From Acinetobacter sp. (lineage in GTDB: Bacteria; Pseudomonadota; Gammaproteobacteria; Pseudomonadales; Moraxellaceae), in the NCBI GenBank assembly GCA_030152675.1, contig JASLIY010000089.1, positions 1 through 6,373 on the forward strand: a DNA stretch of 6,373 nt. Reading direction: 5' to 3'. Below, in pieces: positions 1 through 6,058 of this stretch. The notes beneath the pieces are model-generated. The model was not told the origin of the DNA, did no database searches, and was given only the letters and a program-made list of their open reading frames with translations. The translations under genes and the position numbers were made by a program. Position 1 is the first letter of the stretch. The number at the start of each line of letters is the position of its first letter.

Positions 1-789
1 GGTAACCCTGCAGGTGTGGTGATTTTAAAGGATTGGTTGGCCACAGATTTAATGCAAAAAATCGCCTTTGAGAATAATCTAGCTGAAACGGCATTTGTCA
101 AAATCCTCGATGATGAAAATTATGAAATTCGTTGGTTTAGTCCCAAAGTCGAGGTGGCATTTTGTGGCCATGCCACGCTGGGCAGTGCCTTTGTCTTATT
201 TGCTGAATATACCGCATCTAAGCAGATTAAATTTCATGTGCAAGATCTCGGCATCTTTGTGATCGATCAAGCGGATGATGGCAAAATTCATATGGATTTT
301 CCGATCCGCCGTCCACTTCCGTTAAATGATTATCCGGATTGGCTACATCAGGCCATCGATCGTCCGATCCGCGAAGTCTATCTGAATGCGCAAGCATATA
401 TCTTGGTCTGTGAAAGTGAACAGGATGTGCGTGAGGCACAACCGAATTTTGAGGTGATCCGTCGTTTGGCTGGTGAGACGCAATTACGAACTGCGATTAC
501 GGCCGAAGCCAGTTTAGATGTGGCAATCACAGCAGCATCGAGCCAGTATGATTATGTGGCGCGTTATTTTGCACCGCATATTGGGATTGATGAGGACCCC
601 GTGACTGGCTCTTTACATACGGGGTTGGCACCATTTTGGGCGGATCGGCTAGATAAAAATCAGTTGGTTGCTTATCAAGCATCAGAACGCGGTGGGCTTT
701 TATACTGTGTGATCAAGTCTGAACAACGGGTTGAAATCTCGGGTTATGCCGTGCTGTATATGGTGGCGCAGTTGAATCTGGCAGCATAG
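1..789 (+). CDS. PhzF-family isomerase/epimerase-like protein, 5' partial
   Basis: The frame is open from the first base, and the first residues GNPAGVV are the conserved N-terminal motif of the PhzF family. The true start therefore lies upstream and the GTG at 16 is only an internal codon. 262 residues are visible; the family is usually 260-300, so probably only about 10-20 are missing. The fold resembles diaminopimelate epimerase, with two similar halves around an active site. Visible signatures are the NLAETAF motif with the presumed catalytic Glu at fragment residue 29, CGHATLG at 55-61, EDPVTGS near 198-204 with the conserved Asp, and a SERGG segment near 228-232. Members act as cytosolic isomerases, and PhzF itself acts in phenazine synthesis. 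No other phenazine gene is visible, so the substrate here is unknown (E. coli YddE is a comparable orphan). The family call is firm; the reaction is not established. Confidence 0.93.
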   Translation, partial: GNPAGVVILKDWLATDLMQKIAFENNLAETAFVKILDDENYEIRWFSPKVEVAFCGHATLGSAFVLFAEYTASKQIKFHVQDLGIFVIDQADDGKIHMDFPIRRPLPLNDYPDWLHQAIDRPIREVYLNAQAYILVCESEQDVREAQPNFEVIRRLAGETQLRTAITAEASLDVAITAASSQYDYVARYFAPHIGIDEDPVTGSLHTGLAPFWADRLDKNQLVAYQASERGGLLYCVIKSEQRVEISGYAVLYMVAQLNLAA

Positions 790-804
790 TCATTTGAACA
801 ATCG

Positions 805-837
805 TTGTGAACCTTAGCCCGCGTTCAGCAAATTTTT
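805..837 (+). terminator. possible Rho-independent terminator after the PhzF-family gene
   Basis: TTGTGAAC (805-812) can pair with GTTCA-g-CAA (823-831, one bulged G) around a 10-base loop. It is followed by a T-rich run starting at 833. It lies 15 bases after the stop codon, in the right orientation. The stem is short and bulged, so this is a moderate call. Confidence 0.4.
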
Positions 838-870
838 ATTTTATATTCAAGTGTTTTTTCAAAACTCCAC

Positions 871-910
871 TATTCAATTGATCTCAGGTTTTTTATTATC
901 CAAATATACT
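871..910 (+). promoter_or_regulatory. candidate promoter region of the M16 peptidase gene
   Basis: The 152-bp gap before the peptidase is very AT-rich. Two -10-like hexamers are visible: TATTAT at 894-899 (5 of 6 to consensus, with a weak TATTCA -35 at 871-876 and a 17-base spacer) and TATACT at 905-910. A TTGATC at 878-883 is not at the correct distance from either. A promoter is expected because a probable terminator lies upstream, but the exact hexamers are uncertain. Confidence 0.3.
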
Positions 911-936
911 TTTTTTAATAATTTTTATATTTGGAT
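898..936 (+). promoter_or_regulatory. 11-bp inverted repeat in the M16 peptidase leader, overlapping the RBS
   Basis: ATCCAAATATA (898-908) is perfectly complementary to TATATTTGGAT (926-936), with a 17-base T-rich spacer. The right arm contains GGA at 933-935, the only Shine-Dalgarno-like bases before the ATG at 942 (6-base spacing). If transcribed, the hairpin would hide the ribosome binding site; as DNA it could be an operator. The repeat is seen directly; its role is inferred. Confidence 0.5.
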
Positions 937-941
937 AGTTT

Positions 942-3704
942 ATGTTCATGCGGTTAAAACAACTTACTTTTTCGCTATGCATTCTGGGGCTGAGTGCATC
1001 AACTTTCGCACAAACAGTATTGGTTAAAGCCGAACATAATATTGAAGAATATAAATTAGATAATGGTTTTCGGATTATTCTTGCGCCGAATGAAAAAGAA
1101 AGCAAAGTCTTTGTCAACACCATCTATATGACCGGTTCTTTAAATGACCCTCAGGGCAAAGGTGGCTTGGCACATCTGCTTGAACATTTGGCATTTAAAG
1201 GTACAAAGAATGTGAAGGGTGACGAATTTCAGCGTCTGCTGGATCAACATACTTTGATGACCAATGCCAGTACAGGGTATTACTCGACCCAATACACCAA
1301 TATCGTACGGCCGGAACAGCAGGCGCTGAATCAGGTGCTTTACTTAGAAGCTGAACGAATGGACAAGTTGGTTTTGCAAGAAAAGTTTGTTCCTTCCGAA
1401 ATCGCCATCGTCATGCGTGAACGTGAAGTTCGTATGGATCAGCCTTTTGCGGTGATGATGGATCAGATGTGGAAAGCGGCCTATGGTAATCAATATCTAG
1501 GCCGTTTACCGATCGGGGATTTGGGTGAACTACAGTCGATTAATATGCAGGAGCTGAATCGCTTTTATCGCAGTTGGTATGCACCGAACAACGCCATGAT
1601 GGTGGTGAGCGGTAAGTTTGATAAAGCGGCGGTGTTAAAACAGATAGATCAAAACTTTAGTCCGATTGCTGCTCGTAAAGTTCCCGAGCAGACTCAAGTG
1701 CCATTATTGGACTCGGCCACGATCAAGCAACGTCAATTTAGTGTGCAAAAAGGCAGTGATCTGGCCAAGTTTAATATTTATATGAATGGTAAAAATGATC
1801 AAGTCAAAGTTGCATTGGCTTTAGCGCCTTATTTATATACCTTACAACCGAGTGGTCATCTTTATTCGAGCTTAGTAGAAACGGGCACCAGTACCGCTGT
1901 ACAGTCATCGACATGGTTAGATCAAGACTTTAACCTGGTGTTTATGGGCGCGATCTATGCCCCGAATCATGATGAGAAAAAAGTTACCCAAGGGTTGGTG
2001 ACAGGCGTTGAAAAGACCGTACCCTTCAATGATGTAGAGCTCAATCGTGTTAAAAACTTGATTCAAAACCAAGCGGATAGTGTGCTGAATGATGCCGTGG
2101 CATTGGGATCGAGCTTGAGTCAATATGCGGTATCCACCCAAGGGCGTTGGGATCAGTACTTTATGGATATTGCTGCGGTTCAGCAGTTGAATCCGCAACA
2201 AGTCAATAAAACTTTAAAAGAATTTTTAACACCGCAACATCGAATCAGTGGCGATATTCAGCCGACGCCTGAAGATCAAAAGAAAGCTTTAGAATATCAG
2301 GCTGATGCTGAAAAACCGAAAACCTTAGATCAGATCGAGCAACCGCAACCGCTGAGAAATGTCAAAGAATATAAAGCAGAAGTGGCGCAATACCTCAAGC
2401 GTTCTACGGAGCAACTCAACGCAGCGGAGAAAAAAATTCAACGTGGCAGCTTGGGCAATGGCATGCAATACGCCTTGTTCCCGACCCACACACGCGATGA
2501 TAAAACTTATGCCAGTATTCAGGTGAATTTTGGTACAGCAGAATCACTCTTTAACCAAGGTGAAATTTTAGAGTTAACGGCTTATCTGATGTTACGTGCC
2601 TCTGAGCAGTATAGTTTGCAGGATATTGCGGACAAGTCGATTGAGGCGGGTGGCTTGGCGGTTGCACAAGCTTCGGGCAATGGCATGATGATTCAGGTTT
2701 CGGCCAAGAAAGAGCAATTTGCTGATTTTTTCCAGTACATTATCGACGTCATGAAAAATCCCAAGTTTGAACAAAGTCAATTTGACCTGATTAAACTGCA
2801 AAGCTTATCCAGTCTCAATCGTCCATATACCGAACCCGAAACTGTGTCGGCATTGACGATTGCGCGCTTGATTGAAGTGCACAAAGCCGGGGATTTGCGT
2901 TATCACTTCGAGCCAGAATTGGCGAAAAAACAAATTGATGCTGCAACAAATGAGCAAGTGAAACAGCTCTATCAAAAATTCTTTGCAATGGATCATGCCC
3001 AAGTCTCGATCACTGGTGATTTTGATGCTGCAAAAATCAAAAGCCTACTACAGCACGAGTTTGGCAATTGGACTGGCAAGCAGAACTATCAGCGTATAGG
3101 CAATGACTTCCGTACCTATGCAGCGCAAAGCAAGCATGTATTGGCTGAGCAACGTGAGTTTGGTAATTATCAAGCGTTGATGACCCTGCCTGTGGGTGTG
3201 GATCATGCGGATGCGGCGGCGCTGATTGTGTTTAGTTATATTCTGGGGGATTCACAATTGTCTTCACGTTTGGGTCAAGAGTTACGTGAAAAGAATGCCT
3301 TGGTTTATGGCTTTGGCAGCAGTCTCAACCTAGATTCATTTAATGAGGTTGGGGCATTGAGTATTGAAGCGAATTATAGCGCGGGCAAATCTGCGCAAGT
3401 GTCACAAGTGGTGCATAAAGTCCTCAAAGATATGATGGCCAAAGGGGTGACCACTCAAGAGTTGGAGGCAGCCAAAGCCAGTATTCTGAAACAACGTGTG
3501 AGTGCTTTGGAAGATGATCGTATTATCCATCGCATGTTGAACAGTCAACTTGAACGTAACAAAGATATGTTGAGTCGTCAGGTTCGTGATCGCGAGTTGG
3601 CACGTCTGACCAAGGCGGATGTGGATGCTGCGATCAAGAAATACGTCAAACTCGATCAATTGGTTGAAGTGATGTCAGATCAATACGGGCAGGCGAAGAA
3701 CTAG
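942..3704 (+). CDS. M16 (insulinase/pitrilysin-type) zinc metallopeptidase, exported
   Basis: The 920-residue length and tandem-domain architecture match the periplasmic two-half M16 peptidases (E. coli PqqL is about this size). Residues 1-23 form a signal peptide: positive MRLK, a hydrophobic core, and cleavage likely after STFA, before Q24. The inverted zinc motif HLLEH is at 78-82 with Glu81 as the catalytic base. The third zinc ligand is probably Glu160 in IVMRE, 78 residues after His82, the usual M16 distance. The first M16 domain spans about 35-185 and the first C-domain about 198-375 (FYRSWYAPNNAMMVVSG). A second, catalytically dead M16-like domain spans about 500-640 and the last C-domain about 668-850, with SSRLGQELREKNALVYG at 774-790 resembling the conserved substrate-binding segment. 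It is expected to degrade peptides in the cell envelope; the substrate is unknown. ATG 942 was chosen for its spacing to GGA; ATG 948 is an alternative and leaves the signal peptide intact. Confidence 0.95.
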   Translation: MFMRLKQLTFSLCILGLSASTFAQTVLVKAEHNIEEYKLDNGFRIILAPNEKESKVFVNTIYMTGSLNDPQGKGGLAHLLEHLAFKGTKNVKGDEFQRLLDQHTLMTNASTGYYSTQYTNIVRPEQQALNQVLYLEAERMDKLVLQEKFVPSEIAIVMREREVRMDQPFAVMMDQMWKAAYGNQYLGRLPIGDLGELQSINMQELNRFYRSWYAPNNAMMVVSGKFDKAAVLKQIDQNFSPIAARKVPEQTQVPLLDSATIKQRQFSVQKGSDLAKFNIYMNGKNDQVKVALALAPYLYTLQPSGHLYSSLVETGTSTAVQSSTWLDQDFNLVFMGAIYAPNHDEKKVTQGLVTGVEKTVPFNDVELNRVKNLIQNQADSVLNDAVALGSSLSQYAVSTQGRWDQYFMDIAAVQQLNPQQVNKTLKEFLTPQHRISGDIQPTPEDQKKALEYQADAEKPKTLDQIEQPQPLRNVKEYKAEVAQYLKRSTEQLNAAEKKIQRGSLGNGMQYALFPTHTRDDKTYASIQVNFGTAESLFNQGEILELTAYLMLRASEQYSLQDIADKSIEAGGLAVAQASGNGMMIQVSAKKEQFADFFQYIIDVMKNPKFEQSQFDLIKLQSLSSLNRPYTEPETVSALTIARLIEVHKAGDLRYHFEPELAKKQIDAATNEQVKQLYQKFFAMDHAQVSITGDFDAAKIKSLLQHEFGNWTGKQNYQRIGNDFRTYAAQSKHVLAEQREFGNYQALMTLPVGVDHADAAALIVFSYILGDSQLSSRLGQELREKNALVYGFGSSLNLDSFNEVGALSIEANYSAGKSAQVSQVVHKVLKDMMAKGVTTQELEAAKASILKQRVSALEDDRIIHRMLNSQLERNKDMLSRQVRDRELARLTKADVDAAIKKYVKLDQLVEVMSDQYGQAKN

Positions 3705-3747
3705 TTTAATTCAGTAGATAACCCGCCGAGTGCCATAGTGGTGATAT

Positions 3748-3786
3748 AAAAAATGCCAGTTCGATTCATCGAAGCTGGCATTTTTT
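3748..3786. terminator. bidirectional Rho-independent terminator between convergent genes
   Basis: Six A residues lead into ATGCCAG (3753-3759), which pairs with CTGGCAT (3775-3781) and runs into TTTTTT. Inside, TTCGA (3760-3764) pairs with TCGAA (3769-3773) around a TTCA loop, with one bulged G at 3774. The A and T tracts on opposite sides make it work in both directions: for the peptidase (+, stop at 3704) and for the acetyltransferase (-, stop at 3805). Confidence 0.9.
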
Positions 3787-3804
3787 ATTCATATTCAGGT
3801 GTAT

Positions 3805-4320
3805 TCAACAAAGTGCTTTAACGAAAATATCTAGGGGAATTTGTTGTGAGCCAGACTGGAAGCATATTTGCTGAACCCATTGCATAGCGCATTTTTGGTA
3901 AAACGCTTGCGCTTGTAGATTAGATGCGAGGACTTCTAGCCAAAGATGTTGATCTCCATGATTGATCGCTATTTTTTCAATCTGTTTGAAAATTTGGCCA
4001 CCGTAACCTTGTCCTGTAAATTGCGGTAGAAAATATATTTTGTTAATCAATATGCCGACTAAGGAGTGATTTGGAATAGGTTGCTGATAGCTGAGTTTTA
4101 CCAAGCCAATACTTTGGGTGGTGCTAATCAAAAACCATTCAAGCTGTGGATTAAGTAAATCTTGTTGTATCGAATGGGTTGAATACTCTTGATCTAGGTA
4201 AGCATTAAGCTCAGTCAGATTCGTCCAGAAGTGTGCAAAATGATGCTGATAACTTTGACGGCCAATTTCACTTAACTGCTCGATATTTTCATTGTGGGCA
4301 GAAATTAGTCTGATACTCAT
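3805..4320 (-). CDS. GNAT-family N-acetyltransferase
   Basis: This 171-residue protein has the length and layout of a single-domain GNAT enzyme, which transfers an acetyl group from acetyl-CoA to an amine. The acetyl-CoA binding motif A is clear at residues 92-112: IYFLP, then FTGQGYGGQIF, with the Gly-rich loop at 103-108. The residue usually Arg or Gln at the loop entry is Thr102. Motif B follows as LWLEVLASNLQAQAFYQKCAM (126-146), where N134 and the AFY segment match the typical family pattern. The N-terminal half (about 1-70) is the variable substrate-recognition part, so the acceptor cannot be told. It is probably cytosolic, as no signal peptide is present. The ATG at 4320 is preceded by AGGA (4329-4332 on the complement) at 8 bases. 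The gene converges on the M16 peptidase and shares its bidirectional terminator. A terminator upstream separates it from the DUF3144 gene. Confidence 0.87.
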   Translation of the reverse strand: MSIRLISAHNENIEQLSEIGRQSYQHHFAHFWTNLTELNAYLDQEYSTHSIQQDLLNPQLEWFLISTTQSIGLVKLSYQQPIPNHSLVGILINKIYFLPQFTGQGYGGQIFKQIEKIAINHGDQHLWLEVLASNLQAQAFYQKCAMQWVQQICFQSGSQQIPLDIFVKALC

Positions 4321-4337
4321 CGGGGTAATCCTAGGGG

Positions 4338-4366
4338 ACGATATTGTAAACTGCTCAAGCTTTCAA
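4338..4366 (-). promoter_or_regulatory. candidate promoter of the GNAT gene
   Basis: On the minus strand TTGAAA (4366-4361, 5 of 6 to the -35 consensus) is followed after 17 bases by TATCGT (4343-4338, 4 of 6). TACAAT (4348-4343) is a better -10 but only 13 bases away. The site lies just past the terminator of the gene upstream, where a promoter would be needed. The predicted leader is very short. Confidence 0.3.
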
Positions 4367-4373
4367 TATAGCC

Positions 4374-4398
4374 AAAAAAGCCCCGCATTTGGGGCTTT
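4374..4398 (-). terminator. Rho-independent terminator of the DUF3144 gene
   Basis: Read on the minus strand, AAAGCCCC (4398-4391) pairs with GGGGCTTT (4384-4377) around a 6-base loop, and the transcript runs into a T tract made by the A residues at 4374-4379. The GC-rich stem plus U tract is a textbook intrinsic terminator. It starts 28 bases after the stop of the DUF3144 gene. Confidence 0.88.
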
Positions 4399-4426
4399 GA
4401 TGTTCATAGGGGATGATTATGTGTGA

Positions 4427-4828
4427 TCAGTGCTGATGGTCATGATCGTGGTCGTGTTTATGGGTGTGAAAGTCTTCGTTTCTACGGAAACGTAGATAGT
4501 TTTCAAACTGTTCACAATATTCGTCATAGTTGTCTTCGAGCATCATTTGAAACTGCTGCAAAACATAGCTCATGACTTGCTCTTTGGCATCGCGCATTTC
4601 ATTGGCATCTTTGAAGTTATTGGCTGCGACCCAAGTATTAAAACGGGCAGTCCCGAACAACATGGCTGCGCTGACCTGACCACGTAATTCAGCTGGCTGA
4701 GCGGGTACGCCTTTGGGAGGGCGGCAAAATTCGTTGGCTTGTTGGATAAAAGCATCTGCGCGCTCAAAAAAAACCGCATTTAAAGCTTCTTCATCAGTAA
4801 CATCAGTTGCATTAATTTTTTGAGACAT
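4427..4828 (-). CDS. DUF3144 domain protein with histidine-rich C-terminal tail
   Basis: The 133-residue protein matches the DUF3144 family, small proteobacterial proteins of unknown function. The core runs from FFERADAFIQQAN (about 20-32) through SAAMLFGTARFNTWVAAN (53-70) to YVLQQFQMMLEDNYDEYCEQF (88-108). It looks all-helical and acidic, with no signal peptide or membrane segment, so it is probably cytosolic. The last 15 residues include seven histidines alternating with Asp, Thr, Lys and Gln (HTHKHDHDHDHQH), which could bind divalent metal; this is inferred from composition only. An in-frame GTG at 4840 would add four residues. I prefer the ATG at 4828 because GGA lies 7 bases before it and because the predicted transcript starts near 4851. 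The gene is divergent from the 210-residue protein gene. Confidence 0.86.
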   Translation of the reverse strand: MSQKINATDVTDEEALNAVFFERADAFIQQANEFCRPPKGVPAQPAELRGQVSAAMLFGTARFNTWVAANNFKDANEMRDAKEQVMSYVLQQFQMMLEDNYDEYCEQFENYLRFRRNEDFHTHKHDHDHDHQH

Positions 4829-4857
4829 GTCTCGTTCCACAAATAAAATACTCCGCC

Positions 4858-4886
4858 ATTATAAGCAAAGCCTTGCTCAAACTGAA
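4858..4886 (-). promoter_or_regulatory. likely promoter of the DUF3144 gene
   Basis: On the minus strand there is a perfect TATAAT (4863-4858), with a weak -35 TTCAGT (4886-4881, 3 of 6) exactly 17 bases upstream. This predicts a transcript start near 4851 and a leader of about 23 bases to the ATG at 4828. The perfect -10 makes it the best promoter in the window. Confidence 0.5.
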
Positions 4887-4901
4887 CCTTTGTCTTATTC
4901 T
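4873..4901 (+). promoter_or_regulatory. candidate promoter of the 210-residue protein gene
   Basis: TTGCTC (4873-4878) and TATTCT (4896-4901) are spaced by 17 bases, matching the consensus at 3 and 4 of 6 positions. It overlaps the divergent promoter of the DUF3144 gene, so the two could compete or be co-regulated. Weak match, chosen mainly on location. Confidence 0.25.
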
Positions 4902-4938
4902 AAAAATAGCCTAAGCAGAAAATGATCAAGGAAGCAGG

Positions 4939-5571
4939 ATGCAAGATGCGATTGCGGTTCAGAGTCTAAAAAGTGATATCGCTTTACTCAGACAAAATAT
5001 TTGGCCACCCCAGCATTTGGCCAATGTTGAAGGCTTGCCAATTTATTATGCCAATGCTGCGGAAAGTGCCGAGTATTATCGTGCTTGGTTGGGATTAATT
5101 GAACGGGCGCAGGAACTTTATCAGCCTTTTATGCAAGATGAAGTCATCGATGCAATTCATTTACCGAGTCATTTAGATCTGCCATTATTTTTTTTTCATG
5201 TTGATCGGATTCGAATTAATAAAACCCCAGCCAAAGAGTCTAAAACCTTTCGTGGTATTGCCAGTTTAATTGATAAGTGTGGTCAGTTTGAAGCGGAAGA
5301 AATCAGTAAAATGCAGCATTGGTTAGATCATGATGATACGGCAGTCTTGATTGCGCATCGTGAGTTTATTGATCTCAGAACCTATGTATTTCAGCATGGG
5401 CAGAGTGAATATACGCGTACTCGTTTTTATAATAATGGCATCGTGTTGAGTACCGAGCCGCATTTTGAAATTGTCGATGCACGTGAGAAACCACGCAAAC
5501 AACGTAGTGATCGTTATCAAAATCCGATGGCAGATAATCAAACTTGGAAGATTTACGGTAAGAATCGTTAA
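4939..5571 (+). CDS. conserved-looking hypothetical protein, 210 residues
   Basis: I do not recognise this protein. The start is well supported: AAGGA lies 6 bases before ATG 4939, and the coding frame is long and uninterrupted. It has no signal peptide or membrane helix and is probably cytosolic. The N-terminal half is helix-prone (residues 1-70). A hydrophobic patch LDLPLFFFH sits at about 79-87, encoded by a run of nine T at 5188-5196. A middle section (about 95-125) ends in an acidic helix with Cys113. The C-terminal part (about 130-185) carries HREFIDLRTYVFQHG and repeated Arg/Tyr/Thr residues suggestive of beta strands. The tail after about 185 is basic and polar (KPRKQRSDRYQNP), perhaps flexible or nucleic-acid binding. 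The gene is divergent from the DUF3144 gene and followed by repeat-rich DNA. Real gene likely; function unknown. Confidence 0.75.
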   Translation: MQDAIAVQSLKSDIALLRQNIWPPQHLANVEGLPIYYANAAESAEYYRAWLGLIERAQELYQPFMQDEVIDAIHLPSHLDLPLFFFHVDRIRINKTPAKESKTFRGIASLIDKCGQFEAEEISKMQHWLDHDDTAVLIAHREFIDLRTYVFQHGQSEYTRTRFYNNGIVLSTEPHFEIVDAREKPRKQRSDRYQNPMADNQTWKIYGKNR

Positions 5572-5598
5572 TGCTGAATAGAATGTTGATACAGCATT
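5570..5598 (+). terminator. weak hairpin at the stop of the 210-residue protein gene
   Basis: AATGCTG (5570-5576) overlaps the TAA stop and pairs with CAGCATT (5592-5598) across a 15-base loop. No T tract follows directly, only a run of four T at 5607-5610, so intrinsic termination is uncertain. Confidence 0.25.
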
Positions 5599-5648
5599 GC
5601 TTAAGATTTTAAATATCTTATTTGTCTTAAATATTTGAAATATCTATT

Positions 5649-5696
5649 CGGTAAGTCTTATCGTCTTTGTCCGCAATGAGGAGTTTTTTCTTCTTA
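5649..5696 (+). repeat. head module, copy A
   Basis: It starts cggtaagtcttatcg and contains TGAGGAG (5677-5683), a six-T loop and CTTCTTA (5690-5696). These can still pair using G-U wobbles, so the hairpin of the other copies is kept despite base changes. Directly after it comes AGCAAAAGCAC (from 5696), which in copy B lies 168 bases further on. Confidence 0.7.
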
Positions 5697-5743
5697 GCAA
5701 AAGCACGATTAAGAACAGGAGCAAGATTAGAAATAAGACATTC

Positions 5744-5798
5744 AAGCTCATCACTTAAAATAGCCTAATCATCAAAACCACATTCTAATCAGTTTAAT
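5744..5798. repeat. tail module, copy A
   Basis: Hand alignment with 6239-6293 gives 48 identical bases of 55 with no gap, including the shared block CATCAAAACCACATT (5770-5784). An 11-base block AGCAAAAGCAC (5696-5706 and 6211-6221) precedes both copies, but at different distances (37 and 17 bases). Confidence 0.85.
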
Positions 5799-5814
5799 CG
5801 TTGGTATTGGACAT

Positions 5815-5833
5815 TGGCGGCTGGGAGCCGCCA
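5815..5833. repeat. GC-rich perfect hairpin
   Basis: TGGCGGCT (5815-5822) pairs perfectly with AGCCGCCA (5826-5833) around a GGG loop. It is the most GC-rich point in an AT-rich region. The following TATTTTC is too weak a T tract for a confident terminator call. Confidence 0.7.
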
Positions 5834-5839
5834 TATTTT

Positions 5840-5868
5840 CGCTGTGGTATATGGATGTACCATCAGCG
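5840..5868. repeat. imperfect hairpin next to the GC-rich hairpin
   Basis: CGCTGTGGTA (5840-5849) pairs with TACCATCAGCG (5858-5868) with one bulged base and an 8-base loop. It lies 6 bases after the GC-rich hairpin. Confidence 0.55.
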
Positions 5869-5951
5869 GGAAAGAGGTTTTTGGATACTTTTTTAAAAAA
5901 GTATCAGAACAATTTCACTCACTTTTGATGAGGAACGTTAAGACTTGCCGA
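5869..5951 (-). repeat. head module, inverted diverged copy D
   Basis: Read on the minus strand from 5951, it has the same order and spacing as copy B: the identical 13 bases TCGGCAAGTCTTA, 16 diverged bases, GTGAG, 14 bases, then a TACTTTTT...AAAGTA hairpin, followed by CAAAAACCTCTTTCC (copy B: CAAAACCTTTCC). The order and the equal spacers of 16 and 14 bases argue for common origin instead of chance. It is head-to-head with copy B, with 41 bases between the 13-base motifs. Confidence 0.65.
5884..5905. repeat. perfect 22-bp palindrome
   Basis: GATACTTTTTT (5884-5894) is followed immediately by its reverse complement AAAAAAGTATC (5895-5905). As RNA it can form a stem on either strand. It corresponds to the TACTTTTT-ATAAAGTA hairpin of copy B and is part of inverted copy D. 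Confidence 0.85.
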
Positions 5952-6005
5952 ATAAGGGTTTGACTTCTAATTCAATGATATTGAATACCATCTCGGCAAG
6001 TCTTA
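5939..6005. repeat. 13-bp inverted repeat with nested hairpin
   Basis: TAAGACTTGCCGA (5939-5951) and TCGGCAAGTCTTA (5993-6005) are perfect reverse complements separated by 41 bases. The spacer contains ATTCAAT (5970-5976) and ATTGAAT (5980-5986), a second hairpin with a GAT loop. The arms are the first bases of divergent copies D and B. Confidence 0.85.
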
Positions 6006-6058
6006 TCTTTTATGCTCTACTGTGAGGAGTTTTTTCTCCTTACTTTTTATAAAGTAAG
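5994..6058 (+). repeat. head module, copy B, with two competing hairpins
   Basis: After cggcaagtcttatc comes GTGAGGAG (6022-6029), which can pair with CTCCTTAC (6036-6043, one G-U) around six T residues and is followed by TTTTT, like a short terminator. CTTACTTT (6039-6046) can instead pair with AAAGTAAG (6051-6058). The two stems share bases 6039-6043, so they exclude each other. Confidence 0.7.

Noticed and set aside
227..439. 70-codon minus-strand frame opposite the PhzF-family gene
   Set aside because: It is antisense to a clear family member and shows no domain.
896..3659. Several minus-strand open frames of 65-94 codons opposite the M16 gene (for example 896-1123, 1917-2201, 3402-3659)
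   Set aside because: They lie antisense to a well-supported 920-codon gene, have no recognisable domains or convincing start sites, and fit chance antisense frames.
4570..4779. 69-codon minus-strand frame within the DUF3144 gene in another phase
   Set aside because: It overlaps a recognised domain in the correct frame and has no independent signals.
4829..4840. GTG start four codons upstream for the DUF3144 protein
   Set aside because: The ATG at 4828 has a better-spaced GGA, and the predicted promoter would leave almost no leader for the GTG.
4864..4877. AGCAA/TTGCT dyad between the divergent promoters as an operator
   Set aside because: Five-base arms with a four-base spacer are expected by chance; there is no further support.
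5323..5541. 72-codon minus-strand frame opposite the 210-residue protein gene
   Set aside because: The plus frame is longer, with a good ribosome binding site; the minus frame has none.
5851..5928. 25-codon plus-strand frame starting MDVPSAGKRF
   Set aside because: It has no ribosome binding site, runs through the palindrome and is antisense to inverted repeat copy D, so it is best explained as repeat sequence.
5939..6005. A miniature transposable element bounded by the 13-bp inverted repeats
   Set aside because: No target-site duplication is visible at the outer edges, only 41 bases lie between the arms, and similarity continues outward from the arms into copies D and B.
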